The notes: a model not told the origin generated them from the letters alone. Positions 1-9,000 are shown, counted from the first letter of the stretch. The stretch is DNA of 64,000 nucleotides from Clostridium_AD frigoriphilum (GCF_036541405.1 NZ_JAZHFS010000014.1:1-64000); one strand, 5' to 3'. Numbers and translations are program-made.

Positions 1-69
1 GGTATCTATACAGTCTTTAACGTATTTTAATTCATTGCCTCTAATTTCTGGTATACATAAAGGTATCAT
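1..69 (-). CDS. DegT/DnrJ/EryC1 family aminotransferase, N-terminus only
   Basis: Only the first 23 codons are inside the window; the gene runs off the left edge. The start is ATG at 69 with a clear AGGAGG at 78-83. The visible residues (MIPLCIPEIRGNELKYVKD, then CIDT) match the start of LegC/DegT-type PLP-dependent sugar aminotransferases, which often begin with I/V-P-L-x-x-P-x-I-x-G-N-E. Such enzymes make amino sugars for surface glycans or flagellin glycosylation. The family is inferred from a short stretch, so the exact substrate cannot be named. A MerR-type promoter lies directly upstream. Confidence 0.6.
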   Translation of the reverse strand, partial: MIPLCIPEIRGNELKYVKDCIDT

Positions 70-123
70 TATAAAAACCTCCTACTTTTTGTACATTCTA
101 TAAATTATAAATTGTATAAGGTA

Positions 124-154
124 AATATACATCATTACGTAACGTAAGTTGCAA
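124..154 (-). promoter_or_regulatory. MerR-type promoter with 19-bp spacer and palindrome
   Basis: On the minus strand a TTGCAA -35 (149-154) and a TATATT -10 (124-129) are separated by 19 bp. The spacer contains the palindrome TTACGTTACGTAA (135-147), with perfect 6-bp arms around one central base. An over-long 19-bp spacer filled by a dyad is the classic layout of promoters untwisted by MerR-family activators. The promoter faces the aminotransferase gene that starts at 69. No MerR gene lies in the window, so the regulator is unknown. Confidence 0.55.
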
Positions 155-182
155 GTGAATTATTATGTAATAAAATTATTAT

Positions 183-1070
183 TTAAATATTTTCTATATT
201 CAAACCATCCTCATCAATTTCTAAATTCAGAGTTTCCCAATTTCCTGATAAGCCATTTAAAAATTCTTTTAGTTTTCTTTCAGTATTACTATCATCTTTT
301 TTAAGCATTACCATAATCGTTGGTCCCGCACCACTAAGAAATACGCCTAAAGCTTCACTTTTTTTAACAAAACTTGAAATTTGCGAATAATTTTTTATTA
401 ACCCCATTCGATATGGCTGGTGAAGTTTATCTTTGCAAGCAAGCTTTACACCTTCATAATCACCATTAACAAGTGATACAATAAGCATCGAAACCATACC
501 TACATTATACACAGCATCTTTAAAAGGTATTGTTTCTGGTAGCACTGCTCTTGAAGACTTAGTTGATAACTGTAGTTTAGGGATTAGTGCACAAAATTTT
601 ATGCCTCCATTAATTGGAATTTTATTATAATGGTTAGCTCCCTCATTCATAATTGAAACAGTCATGCCACCAATCATTGCAGGAGTAATATTATCCGGAT
701 GTCCTTCAATTTCGCAAGCATAATCTAGAACCTCTTGTTTTGTTAAAACATCCCCACATAACCTATTAGCAGCTGTAATCCCTGCCAATATACATGTAGC
801 ACTACTTCCAAGCCCTCCACTAACAGGTATTTCCGTTTTAAAAGTTAATCTAACACCTTTGGGATCCTTTTGGAGTTTTTTAAAGGTTTTTAACATTGAA
901 GTATAAACTAAGTTATTATTGTTTGCAAATTCCTTATTACACCCAAAAATTTCAAGCCCAGATTCTATCTCTTCAACTATAAAACTATTATATAGTTTAA
1001 ACGCAACCCCGAGAGTATCAAGTCCTGGCCCCATATTTGCACTTGTGGCAGGTACTTTAATTTCAAACAT
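183..1070 (-). CDS. thrB: Homoserine kinase
   Basis: This 295-residue GHMP-family kinase phosphorylates the hydroxyl of homoserine with ATP, the step before threonine synthase. Visible marks are the N-terminal P-A-T-S-A-N-x-G-P-G-x-D element (residues 7-18), the phosphate-binding P-x-S-G-G-L-G-S-S-A loop (about residue 83) and a C-terminal L-S-G-A-G-P-T motif typical of ThrB. Length is normal for the family. The ATG at 1070 has no good ribosome site of its own. It overlaps the end of a 17-codon ORF (1063-1116) that does have one, so translation may be coupled. No hom or thrC lies next to it in the window. Confidence 0.93.
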   Translation of the reverse strand: MFEIKVPATSANMGPGLDTLGVAFKLYNSFIVEEIESGLEIFGCNKEFANNNNLVYTSMLKTFKKLQKDPKGVRLTFKTEIPVSGGLGSSATCILAGITAANRLCGDVLTKQEVLDYACEIEGHPDNITPAMIGGMTVSIMNEGANHYNKIPINGGIKFCALIPKLQLSTKSSRAVLPETIPFKDAVYNVGMVSMLIVSLVNGDYEGVKLACKDKLHQPYRMGLIKNYSQISSFVKKSEALGVFLSGAGPTIMVMLKKDDSNTERKLKEFLNGLSGNWETLNLEIDEDGLNIENI

Positions 1071-1116
1071 AACTATTTACAACTGTTTCTTTATCTCTTA
1101 CATAAAAAAAATTCAT
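1063..1116 (-). CDS. Possible 17-codon leader ORF overlapping thrB
   Basis: ATG at 1116 follows a strong GGGGG site at 1123-1127 with good spacing. The ORF encodes MNFFYVRDKETVVNSYV and its TGA (1063-1065) lies inside the first codons of thrB, so the two frames overlap by 8 nt. That arrangement would deliver terminating ribosomes to the thrB start, which lacks its own Shine-Dalgarno site. It contains only one Thr codon, so classical attenuation is not evident. It could also be the remnant of a longer gene. Confidence 0.35.
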   Translation of the reverse strand: MNFFYVRDKETVVNSYV

Positions 1117-1216
1117 ATAGTTGCCCCCTAATCCGACAGTATTTATTATTATGTCATTCATTTTATACTTTTATGACTAAAATTTCAAGTATATTCACCT
1201 AGTTTGACCATTTAAT

Positions 1217-1370
1217 CTAAACAAAAAGTATTAAGCCCTGATATAATGTTAGCTTAGTACCATAAATAGGTACATTCAATTGTTTTAGAATGAATGGCAA
1301 CGAACCTATATGATCTTCATGTCCATGAGTTAAGAAAATTCCTTTTACCTTTTCTGGTTCTCCATTAAAT
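1217..1370 (-). pseudogene. Ribonuclease J fragment
   Basis: The minus strand, read in one frame from about 1370 to a TAG at 1217-1219, gives GEPEKVKGIFLTHGHEDHIG, followed by SLPFILKQLNVPIYGTKLTL. This is the HxHxDH zinc-binding segment of the metallo-beta-lactamase domain of RNase J. Only about 50 codons remain of a protein normally near 555 residues. Upstream in frame there is a stop, and after KLTL the sequence loses similarity and terminates. A GGAGAGG plus ATG just upstream (ATG at 1365) opens a different frame that stops after six codons. I read it as a decayed partial copy; the functional gene must be elsewhere. Confidence 0.7.
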
Positions 1371-1589
1371 CCTCTCCTTTATTTATATAAATAATATTTT
1401 TTCCCTTTATTTTGCTATGAATTATGAAATTAATACCTTTTTTCTACAGTTATTATTGTAATCTGTCTATAAAAATAGTAAGTGCCTAATGAAAATTAGT
1501 CAGATACAAATAAATATGGTACAGTAATAAGCGCGAATAGATTTTAACACTTACTTTATTAGAAAAATAAATTTAATTTGGAGGATCAT

Positions 1590-2492
1590 ATGATTGCAAA
1601 AGAGAATTTTTTAAACGATATAAAAAGTGGAACTAATATAAAAATTTCATTAATGGTAATGAAAATAATGTTCAAAGATGCTTCTAAATTTGTCTGCATA
1701 TTGGTAGATAAGAGTGGAGAAGTAAAAGCTAATATACCTAGCAAAAATGGTGATATTGTAGAAGGTTGCGTCATAGAAATTGAAGGATTTAAGGATAAGA
1801 ACTTGGATGTCAAAAAATATAAATTTATTTTAGATTATAATTTATCAGATTATCTACCAACTGTAAAGAGACCTATTGAAGATATTATGCATGAAATGGA
1901 CACTCTTACAAATAAGTACATTATTTCAAATGAGGGTAAAGCCTTAAATGACTATTTCTTTAAGGATGAACTATTCTTAGATAAATTTCAAAGAGGAATA
2001 GGTGGAGTATCTATGCATCATAATTATATAGGCGGCCTTGCAGAACATACATTAAATGTTATGTATTTAACTGCTACACTTTGTGAAAGATATGAATGTA
2101 AGCGAACTGAGATAGCGGTACTTGCAGCAAAACTTCATGATATTGGTAAGATTTATGAATTATATTATGATGGTCCTTTTAAATATACCCTTAGAGGAGA
2201 AATGGAAGGTCATATCGTTATTGGAGTAGAGTTATTAGATAGAGCTATTCGAGAGAATGAATCACTTTATTCTGAAGATTTTATTACTAGGATAAAGGGA
2301 TGTTTAGTTCAGCATCACGGAAAGCCTGAATTTGGTTCTCCAAGAGGAATGAAAATGGAAGAATCATTTATAGTTAATTTTGCTGATTCCACAGATGCTA
2401 CTATGAATAAAATTTCTCAAATGAAGGATAAAACAGAACCTGGTAATTGGTCAGACTACGATAGACGAATTGATACTAAATTATACTTATAA
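1590..2492 (+). CDS. YhaM-like HD-domain 3'-5' exoribonuclease family protein
   Basis: The 300-residue product has an N-terminal OB-fold-like part (about 15-85) and an HD phosphohydrolase domain. H153 and the H183-D184 pair in the KLHDIGK segment are visible metal ligands. This order and length match YhaM of Bacillus, a 3'-5' exonuclease acting on RNA and DNA. The ATG at 1590 is chosen because GGAGG at 1580-1584 sits 5 nt upstream; an in-frame TTG at 1578 overlaps that site. The gene is monocistronic and closed by a terminator at 2499-2537. Assignment to the family is firm; nuclease activity is inferred. Confidence 0.85.
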   Translation: MIAKENFLNDIKSGTNIKISLMVMKIMFKDASKFVCILVDKSGEVKANIPSKNGDIVEGCVIEIEGFKDKNLDVKKYKFILDYNLSDYLPTVKRPIEDIMHEMDTLTNKYIISNEGKALNDYFFKDELFLDKFQRGIGGVSMHHNYIGGLAEHTLNVMYLTATLCERYECKRTEIAVLAAKLHDIGKIYELYYDGPFKYTLRGEMEGHIVIGVELLDRAIRENESLYSEDFITRIKGCLVQHHGKPEFGSPRGMKMEESFIVNFADSTDATMNKISQMKDKTEPGNWSDYDRRIDTKLYL

Positions 2493-2498
2493 TAAAAC

Positions 2499-2540
2499 AA
2501 ATAAGCTTACCATTTATTTTAAATGGTAAGCTTATTTATT
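2499..2540. terminator. Bidirectional terminator
   Basis: Arms AAATAAGCTTACCATTTA (2499-2516) and its exact complement (2520-2537) enclose a 3-nt loop. It lies between the converging YhaM-like gene and the amino acid permease gene and can serve both strands. Confidence 0.85.
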
Positions 2541-2549
2541 CGTCATATT

Positions 2550-3941
2550 TTACTGTATTGAACTATTTTCATTTTGAATAACACTATGTTTTCTACCATA
2601 CACTATGTATGTAATAATTCCAATTATTAACCAAACTATAAATCCTATCCATGTTTTTATTCCAAGTCTACTTAATAAAACCAAACAACAAATTATAGCA
2701 AGTATTGGTGTTACTGGTACAAGTGGACACATAAAAGTTCTATTGAAGTCTGGCATCTTTTTTCTAAGTACTATCACACTTAAGGCTACAACTATAAATC
2801 CTAAAAGAGTTCCAATACTCAAAAATTGGACAATAATATCTAATGGTAAAAATCCTGCTATTATTGCAGCAATGACACCTGTAATAATTGTTGCGATGTA
2901 TGGTGTTTTATACTTTTTATGGATTTTTGAAAATAACTTTGGTAATAATCCATCTCTAGACATTACCATAAATATTCTTACCTGTCCATAAAGCACAACT
3001 AAAATTGTAGATATCATTCCAACTATACAACCTACCCCAACTAAAATAGAACCCCAGTTTATTCCTATTGTTGCCAGTGCAGCAGGAAGTGCATTTTGTA
3101 AATCTATAGAATTATACGGAACAATTCCAGTAAGTACAAATGCAACGGCAATATACAATATACTAACTATAGCTAAACATGATATAAGCCCGATAGCTAC
3201 GCCTTTCTTTGGATCTTTAGCTTCTTCAGCACTAGTTGCAATTGCATCGAATCCAAGGTAAGAAAAGAATATTGATGCTGTTGCTGTAAAAACTCCCTTG
3301 AACCCAAATGGTGCAAATGGTTTATAGTTTGCAACATTAATATGTCCTACTCCGACTATTACAAAAATAAGTATTATACCTATTTTTATACTTACAATTA
3401 TATTATTGATTTTAGAACTTTCCTCCATACCAAAACACAAAAGTACAGTTAAACATAATACTATTAGTATTGCGGGTAGATCTACTATACCACCATTACT
3501 TGGTGATGAAGTAATAATACTAGGCAAATTAATACTTGATGTCTTTAAAAGACCGACAAACGCCCCAGACCACCCTGATGCTACAGCACTACACGCAACT
3601 AAATATTCGGCGGTTAAACACCACCCTATTAACATTGCAACTATTTCTCCAAATGCTATATAAGCATAGGAATATGTACTACCAGCTACGGGAAACATAG
3701 TTGCAAGTTCACAATAACAGAGTCCACATAAGCAAGCAACAATTCCTGCTAACACAAACGATATAATAACTGCTGGCCCTGCAATATGTGCTCCTGCGCC
3801 TGTTGCAACAAATATTCCTACTCCAATAACAGCCCCTATACCTAAAGCTGCTATATCTTTTGCTGTAAGATCTTTCTTTAAACCAGACTTTTGTATTCCG
3901 TCCTGCATCTGCTCAAAAGATTTCTTCTTAAAAATATTCAT
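2550..3941 (-). CDS. APC-superfamily amino acid permease
   Basis: This 463-residue integral membrane protein has about 12 hydrophobic segments. An N-terminal L-G-I-G-A-V-I-G-x-G-I-F-V signature (residues 33-45) is the substrate-binding glycine motif of APC transporters. The whole matches the cationic/branched amino acid transporter type (YfnA/CAT-like) of Firmicutes, which import amino acids with protons or by exchange. Substrate cannot be read from sequence. It is a single gene between the terminator at 2.5 kb and speE; no regulatory element is evident in the 127-nt upstream gap. Confidence 0.88.
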   Translation of the reverse strand: MNIFKKKSFEQMQDGIQKSGLKKDLTAKDIAALGIGAVIGVGIFVATGAGAHIAGPAVIISFVLAGIVACLCGLCYCELATMFPVAGSTYSYAYIAFGEIVAMLIGWCLTAEYLVACSAVASGWSGAFVGLLKTSSINLPSIITSSPSNGGIVDLPAILIVLCLTVLLCFGMEESSKINNIIVSIKIGIILIFVIVGVGHINVANYKPFAPFGFKGVFTATASIFFSYLGFDAIATSAEEAKDPKKGVAIGLISCLAIVSILYIAVAFVLTGIVPYNSIDLQNALPAALATIGINWGSILVGVGCIVGMISTILVVLYGQVRIFMVMSRDGLLPKLFSKIHKKYKTPYIATIITGVIAAIIAGFLPLDIIVQFLSIGTLLGFIVVALSVIVLRKKMPDFNRTFMCPLVPVTPILAIICCLVLLSRLGIKTWIGFIVWLIIGIITYIVYGRKHSVIQNENSSIQ

Positions 3942-4006
3942 TTTTGCCCACCTTCATATTGTCATTTTAACCTCTATATACTTAATGCAATAACCTATTA
4001 AATAAT

Positions 4007-4879
4007 TTATTTAAGATCACTTATGAAATTTGGAAGATCAAAACAAGATTTTACAATTTTTTTTGTTAAATAACGAGTTTCTATTGGTAATCTATTTACG
4101 TCCATATTACTAGGATCATACACATCTGATGCCATTGTAAAACTCCATATACCACCTGGATAAGTTGGAACAAAAGCAATATATGTTTTTACTATTTTAA
4201 AATTGTTCTTTAATATTTTTCTTGTATTCTCTATTATGTTACGATGAATCATTGGAGATTCACTTTGACACACCATTACTCCATCAGTTTTTAATGTTCT
4301 TTTTACATTTTTATAAAATTCTTCTCCAAACAAATCTTTAGCAGGGCCCTCAGGGTCTGGTGAGTCAACCATTACTATATCATATTTAATATCAGTCTTC
4401 TTCACATATTCAACTCCATCTCCGAACTTAAAATTAATTCTTTTATCGAAACTTGGACCTCCACTTATTTCTGGAAGAAATTTTATGCATTCCTCTGTTA
4501 CTAATTCGTCAAGCTCTACCATATCAATTGTCTCAAGCTCCTCATACTTTGATAGTTCTCTTACCGCTCCACAGTCGCCTCCACCAATTACCAAAACATT
4601 TTTCGGGTTTTTATGAGTAAGTACTGGAATATGTGTAATCATTTCATTATATATAAATCCATCAGCAGATGTAGTCTGCATTACACCATCAAGAACAAGG
4701 CAAGGACCAAATGCATTGGTATCAATTAATGCTACCTCTTGATAAGGGGATTTTGAATAAGAAAAACATTTATTGACCTTATAACTAATTTTCAAATCTT
4801 TTTTTTCAACTTCAACTTCTTCAAACCACAGTTCATCATCAATATTCTTAAAATACTTTGGCAATTCATTCGTTTTCAT
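4007..4879 (-). CDS. speE: Spermidine synthase (polyamine aminopropyltransferase)
   Basis: The 290-residue enzyme transfers the aminopropyl group of decarboxylated S-adenosylmethionine to putrescine. It shows the nucleotide-binding V-I-G-G-G-D-C-G motif (about 117-124) and the V-D-S-P-D-P-E-G-P-A segment with the catalytic aspartate. An N-terminal beta-strand region is also present. Length is typical. A GGAGGAATTATTATG context supports the start. SAM decarboxylase and agmatinase genes, often neighbours of speE, are not in the window, so this copy stands alone. Confidence 0.93.
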   Translation of the reverse strand: MKTNELPKYFKNIDDELWFEEVEVEKKDLKISYKVNKCFSYSKSPYQEVALIDTNAFGPCLVLDGVMQTTSADGFIYNEMITHIPVLTHKNPKNVLVIGGGDCGAVRELSKYEELETIDMVELDELVTEECIKFLPEISGGPSFDKRINFKFGDGVEYVKKTDIKYDIVMVDSPDPEGPAKDLFGEEFYKNVKRTLKTDGVMVCQSESPMIHRNIIENTRKILKNNFKIVKTYIAFVPTYPGGIWSFTMASDVYDPSNMDVNRLPIETRYLTKKIVKSCFDLPNFISDLK

Positions 4880-5378
4880 AATAATTCCTCCATTATAATA
4901 AGTATAACTATCTTTTTAGTTTATTAATAAATTCTACTTAGACTTTTTGCTTCTTACTTTTGAGCCTCGTAAAGTTACAGCTTCAAGTATATCATAAAAA
5001 TTAAAGAGTTCAACTTGCATTTAATTAAATTTTACTTATAGTAACACACTACTGCACTAATAATACTATATTAATAATAAAGTAAAATCTATATGAGGGG
5101 GTTTTTATTATAATTGATATAATTAACTATTATTGGCCACCTTTAATCCTTACGGCGGCTGATTTTTATAAATTATATATGCCTATAAAAATACATAAGA
5201 AAAATGTACAAATATAACAATCATTTTATTTTAACCTAAAACGATAAATTAAAAATAAATTTACAAAATAGTCTTGAATATTTATTATAAGAAAGTTAAT
5301 ATTAGATGAAAGTCAATATTAACCTAAAGAACATTATGTTCAATATACTATTAAGCAAAATAGAAAGGGAGCGATATT
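4880..5378. promoter_or_regulatory. 499-bp intergenic region with ferritin-like gene promoter
   Basis: Most of this gap is AT-rich with no gene seen. Near its right end a plausible SigA promoter, TTGAAT (5274-5279), 17 bp, TAATAT (5297-5302), points to the ferritin-like gene. An inverted repeat, GTTAATATT (5295-5303) and AATATTAAC (5315-5323), overlaps the -10 and start region and could be an operator or an early RNA hairpin. Confidence 0.4.
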
Positions 5379-5864
5379 ATGACAAATACTACTTTTAGTG
5401 GTCTTGAAATGTTGAAAATTGCCATATTAATGGAAGAAGAAGGATATGATTTTTACATCAATGGAGCTAATTATACTAAAGGAAAAACCAAGGAATTTTT
5501 ATTAGCTGCTGCCGGTCAAGAATTTATTCATAAAGAAAGGTTTACAAAACTTTTTAATGATTTAAGTACTAGTAACGAAATGGATTCTACCTATCTCTTT
5601 GATATCGAAGTAACAAAATACTTGAAAAATTTAATTGAAAATCAAGTCTTTAATAAAAAAGATCAACCAAAAGATGCTTTCAAAGATTTAAAAGCAGCCC
5701 TCACTTATTCACTTAAAACAGAACAACTCACAATAAGTATTTATACACAAATGTACGAGAAAGTATCTCAAAATGATGTTACAGGAATATTATCCACTAT
5801 ACTTGAAGAAGAAAAATCACATGCAGCATACTTTTCAAAATTACTTAAAGAAATAGTAGCATAG
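5379..5864 (+). CDS. Ferritin-like (rubrerythrin-type) diiron domain protein
   Basis: This 161-residue, all-helical protein carries E-E-E-G-Y-D-F-Y near residue 20, an E-F-I-H element near residue 50 and E-E-E-K-S-H near the C-terminus. These spaced Glu and ExxH elements fit a four-helix diiron bundle of the rubrerythrin/ferritin-like family. It has no C-terminal rubredoxin Cys4 domain, so it is an 'erythrin-only' form. Family members usually handle peroxide or iron in anaerobes. The gene is alone, with a strong GAAAGGGAGC ribosome site and a terminator after it. Confidence 0.8.
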   Translation: MTNTTFSGLEMLKIAILMEEEGYDFYINGANYTKGKTKEFLLAAAGQEFIHKERFTKLFNDLSTSNEMDSTYLFDIEVTKYLKNLIENQVFNKKDQPKDAFKDLKAALTYSLKTEQLTISIYTQMYEKVSQNDVTGILSTILEEEKSHAAYFSKLLKEIVA

Positions 5865-5879
5865 TCAAAGAAATACGTG

Positions 5880-5964
5880 TTTACATTTATTAATAAATGT
5901 AAATATTCAAACTGTTCCCTATAGTATAATAATTTGAAAAAATGTTTATGCTATAGGTTTTTTT
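5880..5964 (+). terminator. Palindrome followed by rho-independent terminator
   Basis: A perfect 24-nt palindrome, TTTACATTTATTAATAAATG and its end (5880-5903), comes first. A CCTATAG...CTATAGG hairpin (5918-5957) then runs into seven T residues (5958-5964), the likely terminator of the ferritin-like gene. Confidence 0.7.
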
Positions 5965-5981
5965 ACACACTTTCTAATATC

Positions 5982-6806
5982 CTAGACTTCTAAATCAATT
6001 TCTACGATTTCTGGAATAGCAAAAAATCTTATAGGTAACATTCCATTACCTATGCCATTAGTTAATACTATGTCCCTATTTGCCTCATTAATTATTTTCT
6101 TGCAATACATTTGACCATATTTAGAAGATGCATACGGCGCATATAATCCAAAAATAGTTACTTGCCCTCCATGAGTATGTCCTGCAAACCCTAAGTCATA
6201 ATTAATAACATTTTTATAATCACTGAAAAAATCTGGGTTATGTGATATAGCAATAGTAAAATTATCGCTCGTTTGTTTTAATAAATTAGCTTCCGGATTT
6301 CCTTCAAGTAAATCATCCACGCCTATTAGTTCTATAGTATCTTCTCCTTTACTTATCAATTCTTTCTCATTTTTAAGTATCTTAAATGAATTAGAATTAA
6401 GTTTCTTTAGTAAATAATCTTTCCCTTTAAAATAGTCATGATTTCCGAGGACAGTAAAAATCTTTAATTTAGCTTTTAGTTTTTTTAGTACTTGTAGCTC
6501 TTTATCTAAATACCTACTTACATCCCTCTTACTTTTTACTGAAATATCTAAATAATCACCTCCTATTATTATAATATCTGGCTCTATTTTATTGATTTTA
6601 TTAACTATATTTATTAATCTTTTGCTGCTAAAGCCTCTTCCATAGTGAATATCAGATATAAAAATTATTTTAAAATTATTAAATCCTTTTGGTATCTTAC
6701 TATTTTTAATTTTAATTCTTCGTACTCTATAAACTTGAGCTTCAATTAAAGCCCACAATATAAAAAAAACAAATAATCCTATTAAAATATTAAATACATT
6801 AGTCAT
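5982..6806 (-). CDS. Membrane-anchored metallophosphoesterase (YkuE/YaeI-like)
   Basis: The 274-residue product begins with one hydrophobic segment (about 5-23) and continues as a calcineurin-like phosphoesterase. The dimetal motifs are visible in order: S-D-I-H, G-G-D-Y-L-D, L-G-N-H-D-Y, S-H-N-P and G-H-T-H-G-G. This matches the YkuE/YaeI group, some of which hydrolyse UDP-sugar lipids. Substrate here is not determinable. The gene stands alone with a terminator on its upstream side that belongs to citrate synthase. Confidence 0.87.
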   Translation of the reverse strand: MTNVFNILIGLFVFFILWALIEAQVYRVRRIKIKNSKIPKGFNNFKIIFISDIHYGRGFSSKRLINIVNKINKIEPDIIIIGGDYLDISVKSKRDVSRYLDKELQVLKKLKAKLKIFTVLGNHDYFKGKDYLLKKLNSNSFKILKNEKELISKGEDTIELIGVDDLLEGNPEANLLKQTSDNFTIAISHNPDFFSDYKNVINYDLGFAGHTHGGQVTIFGLYAPYASSKYGQMYCKKIINEANRDIVLTNGIGNGMLPIRFFAIPEIVEIDLEV

Positions 6807-6872
6807 AAATTTTCTCCCTTAGAATTCTATATTTCAATCACGTTAAAATATTATGTACCAATAGTTACAACT

Positions 6873-6932
6873 CAATAAAAGAAGGATAACTCCTCTGCCA
6901 CTATAACAGTTTGGTTGTCCTTCTTTTTATTG
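6873..6932 (-). terminator. Terminator of citrate synthase; repeated sequence family
   Basis: Arms CAATAAAAGAAGGATAAC (6873-6890) and GTTGTCCTTCTTTTTATTG (6914-6932) form a long stem with T-rich end. A closely related 60-nt hairpin occurs at 23593-23652. Confidence 0.75.
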
Positions 6933-6954
6933 TTTAGATAGTTAAGAAGTATTA

Positions 6955-8304
6955 TTATCTATCATTTAATGGAACATAAGTACTACTTCCCGCAACACAT
7001 TTATATGCAGGTCTAATAATTTTACCATTGTTTATTATTTCCTCAAGCCTATGAGCACTCCAGCCAGCTATTCTTGCTACAGCAAAGATAGGGGTAAACA
7101 TCTCATCTGGTATACCAAGCATTCTGTATACAAACCCTGAGTAAAAATCTACGTTAGCACTTACACCTTTATAAATCTTTCGAACACTTGCGATTACAAT
7201 AGGTGCTAGTTCTTCTACCCTTGCATAAAGGTTATATTCATCCTCTAAACCTTTTGCCTTTGCAAGTCTTCCAACATATTTTTTAAAAATAACAGCCCTT
7301 GGATCAGATATAGAATAAACAGCATGCCCCATTCCATAAATTAGTCCCGATTTATCAAAAGCCTCTTTAGTTAATATCTTTAATAGATATTTTTCAATCT
7401 CTGCGTCATCTTTCCAATCGCTTACTTTTTCTTTCATATCTTCAAACATTTGAACAACTTTTATATTAGCACCACCATGTCTTGGCCCTTTTAAAGAACC
7501 AAGTGCAGCAGCTATTACTGAATAAGTATCAGAGCCAGATGATGTTATTACATGTGTAACAAATGTGGAGTTATTACCACCACCATGCTCAGCGTGAAGA
7601 ACTAATGCAAGGTCAAGTATTGTAGCTTCAAGTTTTGTGTATTTACTATCATCACGAAGCATGTACAAAATATTCTCAGCCGTACTTAAATCATCAAGCG
7701 GGCTACGAATAATTAAATTATTATTGTTATGATAATGTGATAACGCCTGATAACCATAAACCACCATAAGCGGGAAACATGCAATAAGCCTCATGCACTG
7801 CTCCAAAACATTACTTGGAGAAGTATCTTCTGCTTTATCGTCTATACTATAAAGTGCTAATATACTTCTTGCTAGTGAGTTCATTATATTTTTACTCGGC
7901 ATTTTCAGTATCATATCTCTTACAAAATCATCAGGAAGATTTCGATATTTAGAAAGCAAATCCGTAAAATTTTTAAGTTCCCCTTTACTCGGAAGATCAC
8001 TAAAAAGCAATAAATAACAAGTCTCTTCAAATCCAAAACGACCGTCTTTCAGAAAGCCATCCACTAAACTTTCAATATTTATGCCTCTATATTTTAAAAC
8101 GCCTGGGGAAGGGATTGTCTTATTATTTTTAACTATAGAAGAATTCACTTGACTGATTTCTGTTAAACCCACAAGTACCCCACGCCCATCAATATCTCTA
8201 AGCCCTCGCTTAACTTCATATTTAACAAATAGCTCTGGATCTATAAAACTGCTTAATTTTTTAGGAATTGTTTTTTTAAACTGAATCAATTTGTTATTAT
8301 CCAA
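6955..8304 (-). CDS. gltA: Citrate synthase
   Basis: This is the condensing enzyme that joins acetyl-CoA and oxaloacetate. The L-H-A-E-H-G-G-G-N-N-S segment and the G-P-R-H-G-G-A-N segment carry the active-site histidines. G-M-G-H-A-V-Y further on, plus the nearby D-P-R-A, complete the typical site. At about 450 residues it belongs to the longer clostridial/Firmicute citrate or 2-methylcitrate synthase type. I start at TTG 8304 because AGAGGTG (8310-8316) lies 5 nt upstream; the in-frame GTG at 8319 lies in front of that site. Aconitase and isocitrate dehydrogenase are not adjacent. Confidence 0.85.
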   Translation of the reverse strand: MDNNKLIQFKKTIPKKLSSFIDPELFVKYEVKRGLRDIDGRGVLVGLTEISQVNSSIVKNNKTIPSPGVLKYRGINIESLVDGFLKDGRFGFEETCYLLLFSDLPSKGELKNFTDLLSKYRNLPDDFVRDMILKMPSKNIMNSLARSILALYSIDDKAEDTSPSNVLEQCMRLIACFPLMVVYGYQALSHYHNNNNLIIRSPLDDLSTAENILYMLRDDSKYTKLEATILDLALVLHAEHGGGNNSTFVTHVITSSGSDTYSVIAAALGSLKGPRHGGANIKVVQMFEDMKEKVSDWKDDAEIEKYLLKILTKEAFDKSGLIYGMGHAVYSISDPRAVIFKKYVGRLAKAKGLEDEYNLYARVEELAPIVIASVRKIYKGVSANVDFYSGFVYRMLGIPDEMFTPIFAVARIAGWSAHRLEEIINNGKIIRPAYKCVAGSSTYVPLNDR

Positions 8305-8496
8305 AATATCACCTCTCACAAAGTAGTCACAAAAACTTTCTACTATATTTTTATAAATTTAATTCTCAATTGAAAATTATTCAATAACACTCTATACTAT
8401 CTTACACCACATTACGTCTTAATACATAAAATGCGAGAAATTTTATATTAGGTTATCATGAGAATGGAGCGATCACAAGTTTTTTATAAATTATTA

Positions 8497-8985
8497 CTAA
8501 TCTGTTTCTGATCGTCTTTGTAACACTGCAAGTCCTGTACGGACAACTTCCTTAATTCCATAAGGCCGCATTAACTCAATGAATGAAGATACCTTTTCTT
8601 CATTTCCAGTTATCTCAATTATAATACTCTTTGCATTCATCTCTACAATATTACATTTGAATATATTTACCGTTTCTATAATAAAAGATCTAGTACCTTG
8701 ATCAAGCGCCATTTTTATAAGTGCCACTTCTCTAGAGACAGATTTCTCAGGACTTAACTCTAATATTTTTATTACATCTATAAGTTTATTCAATTGTTTT
8801 ACAATCTGTTCAGTGATTTGTTCATCCCCACTTACTACAATTGTCATACGCGAAATAGTAGGATCATCTGTAATACTAACAGTTAAACTATCAATATTAT
8901 AACCTCTACGTGTGAATAAACCGGCCATTTTGCTTAAAACCCCTGAATGATTTTCAACTAAAATAGATAAAATGTATTTATTCAT
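8497..8985 (-). CDS. ilvH: Acetolactate synthase small (regulatory) subunit
   Basis: A 162-residue ACT-domain protein that binds the ilvB product and confers valine feedback control. The N-terminal ACT domain (about 3-75) shows V-E-N-H-S-G-V-L-S and R-R-G-Y-N-I-D-S-L-T-V, the standard IlvH/IlvN motif around the effector site. The C-terminal half matches the second ACT-like domain. It lies 15 nt downstream of ilvB in the same operon, with GAAGGGAG as ribosome site. Length is normal. Confidence 0.94.
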   Translation of the reverse strand: MNKYILSILVENHSGVLSKMAGLFTRRGYNIDSLTVSITDDPTISRMTIVVSGDEQITEQIVKQLNKLIDVIKILELSPEKSVSREVALIKMALDQGTRSFIIETVNIFKCNIVEMNAKSIIIEITGNEEKVSSFIELMRPYGIKEVVRTGLAVLQRRSETD

Positions 8986-9000
8986 AATTTACACTCCCTT

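Noticed and set aside
5101..5160. GGCCACC...GGCGGC stretch as a possible riboswitch upstream of the ferritin-like gene
   Set aside because: I could not match it to any known riboswitch core or a good terminator.
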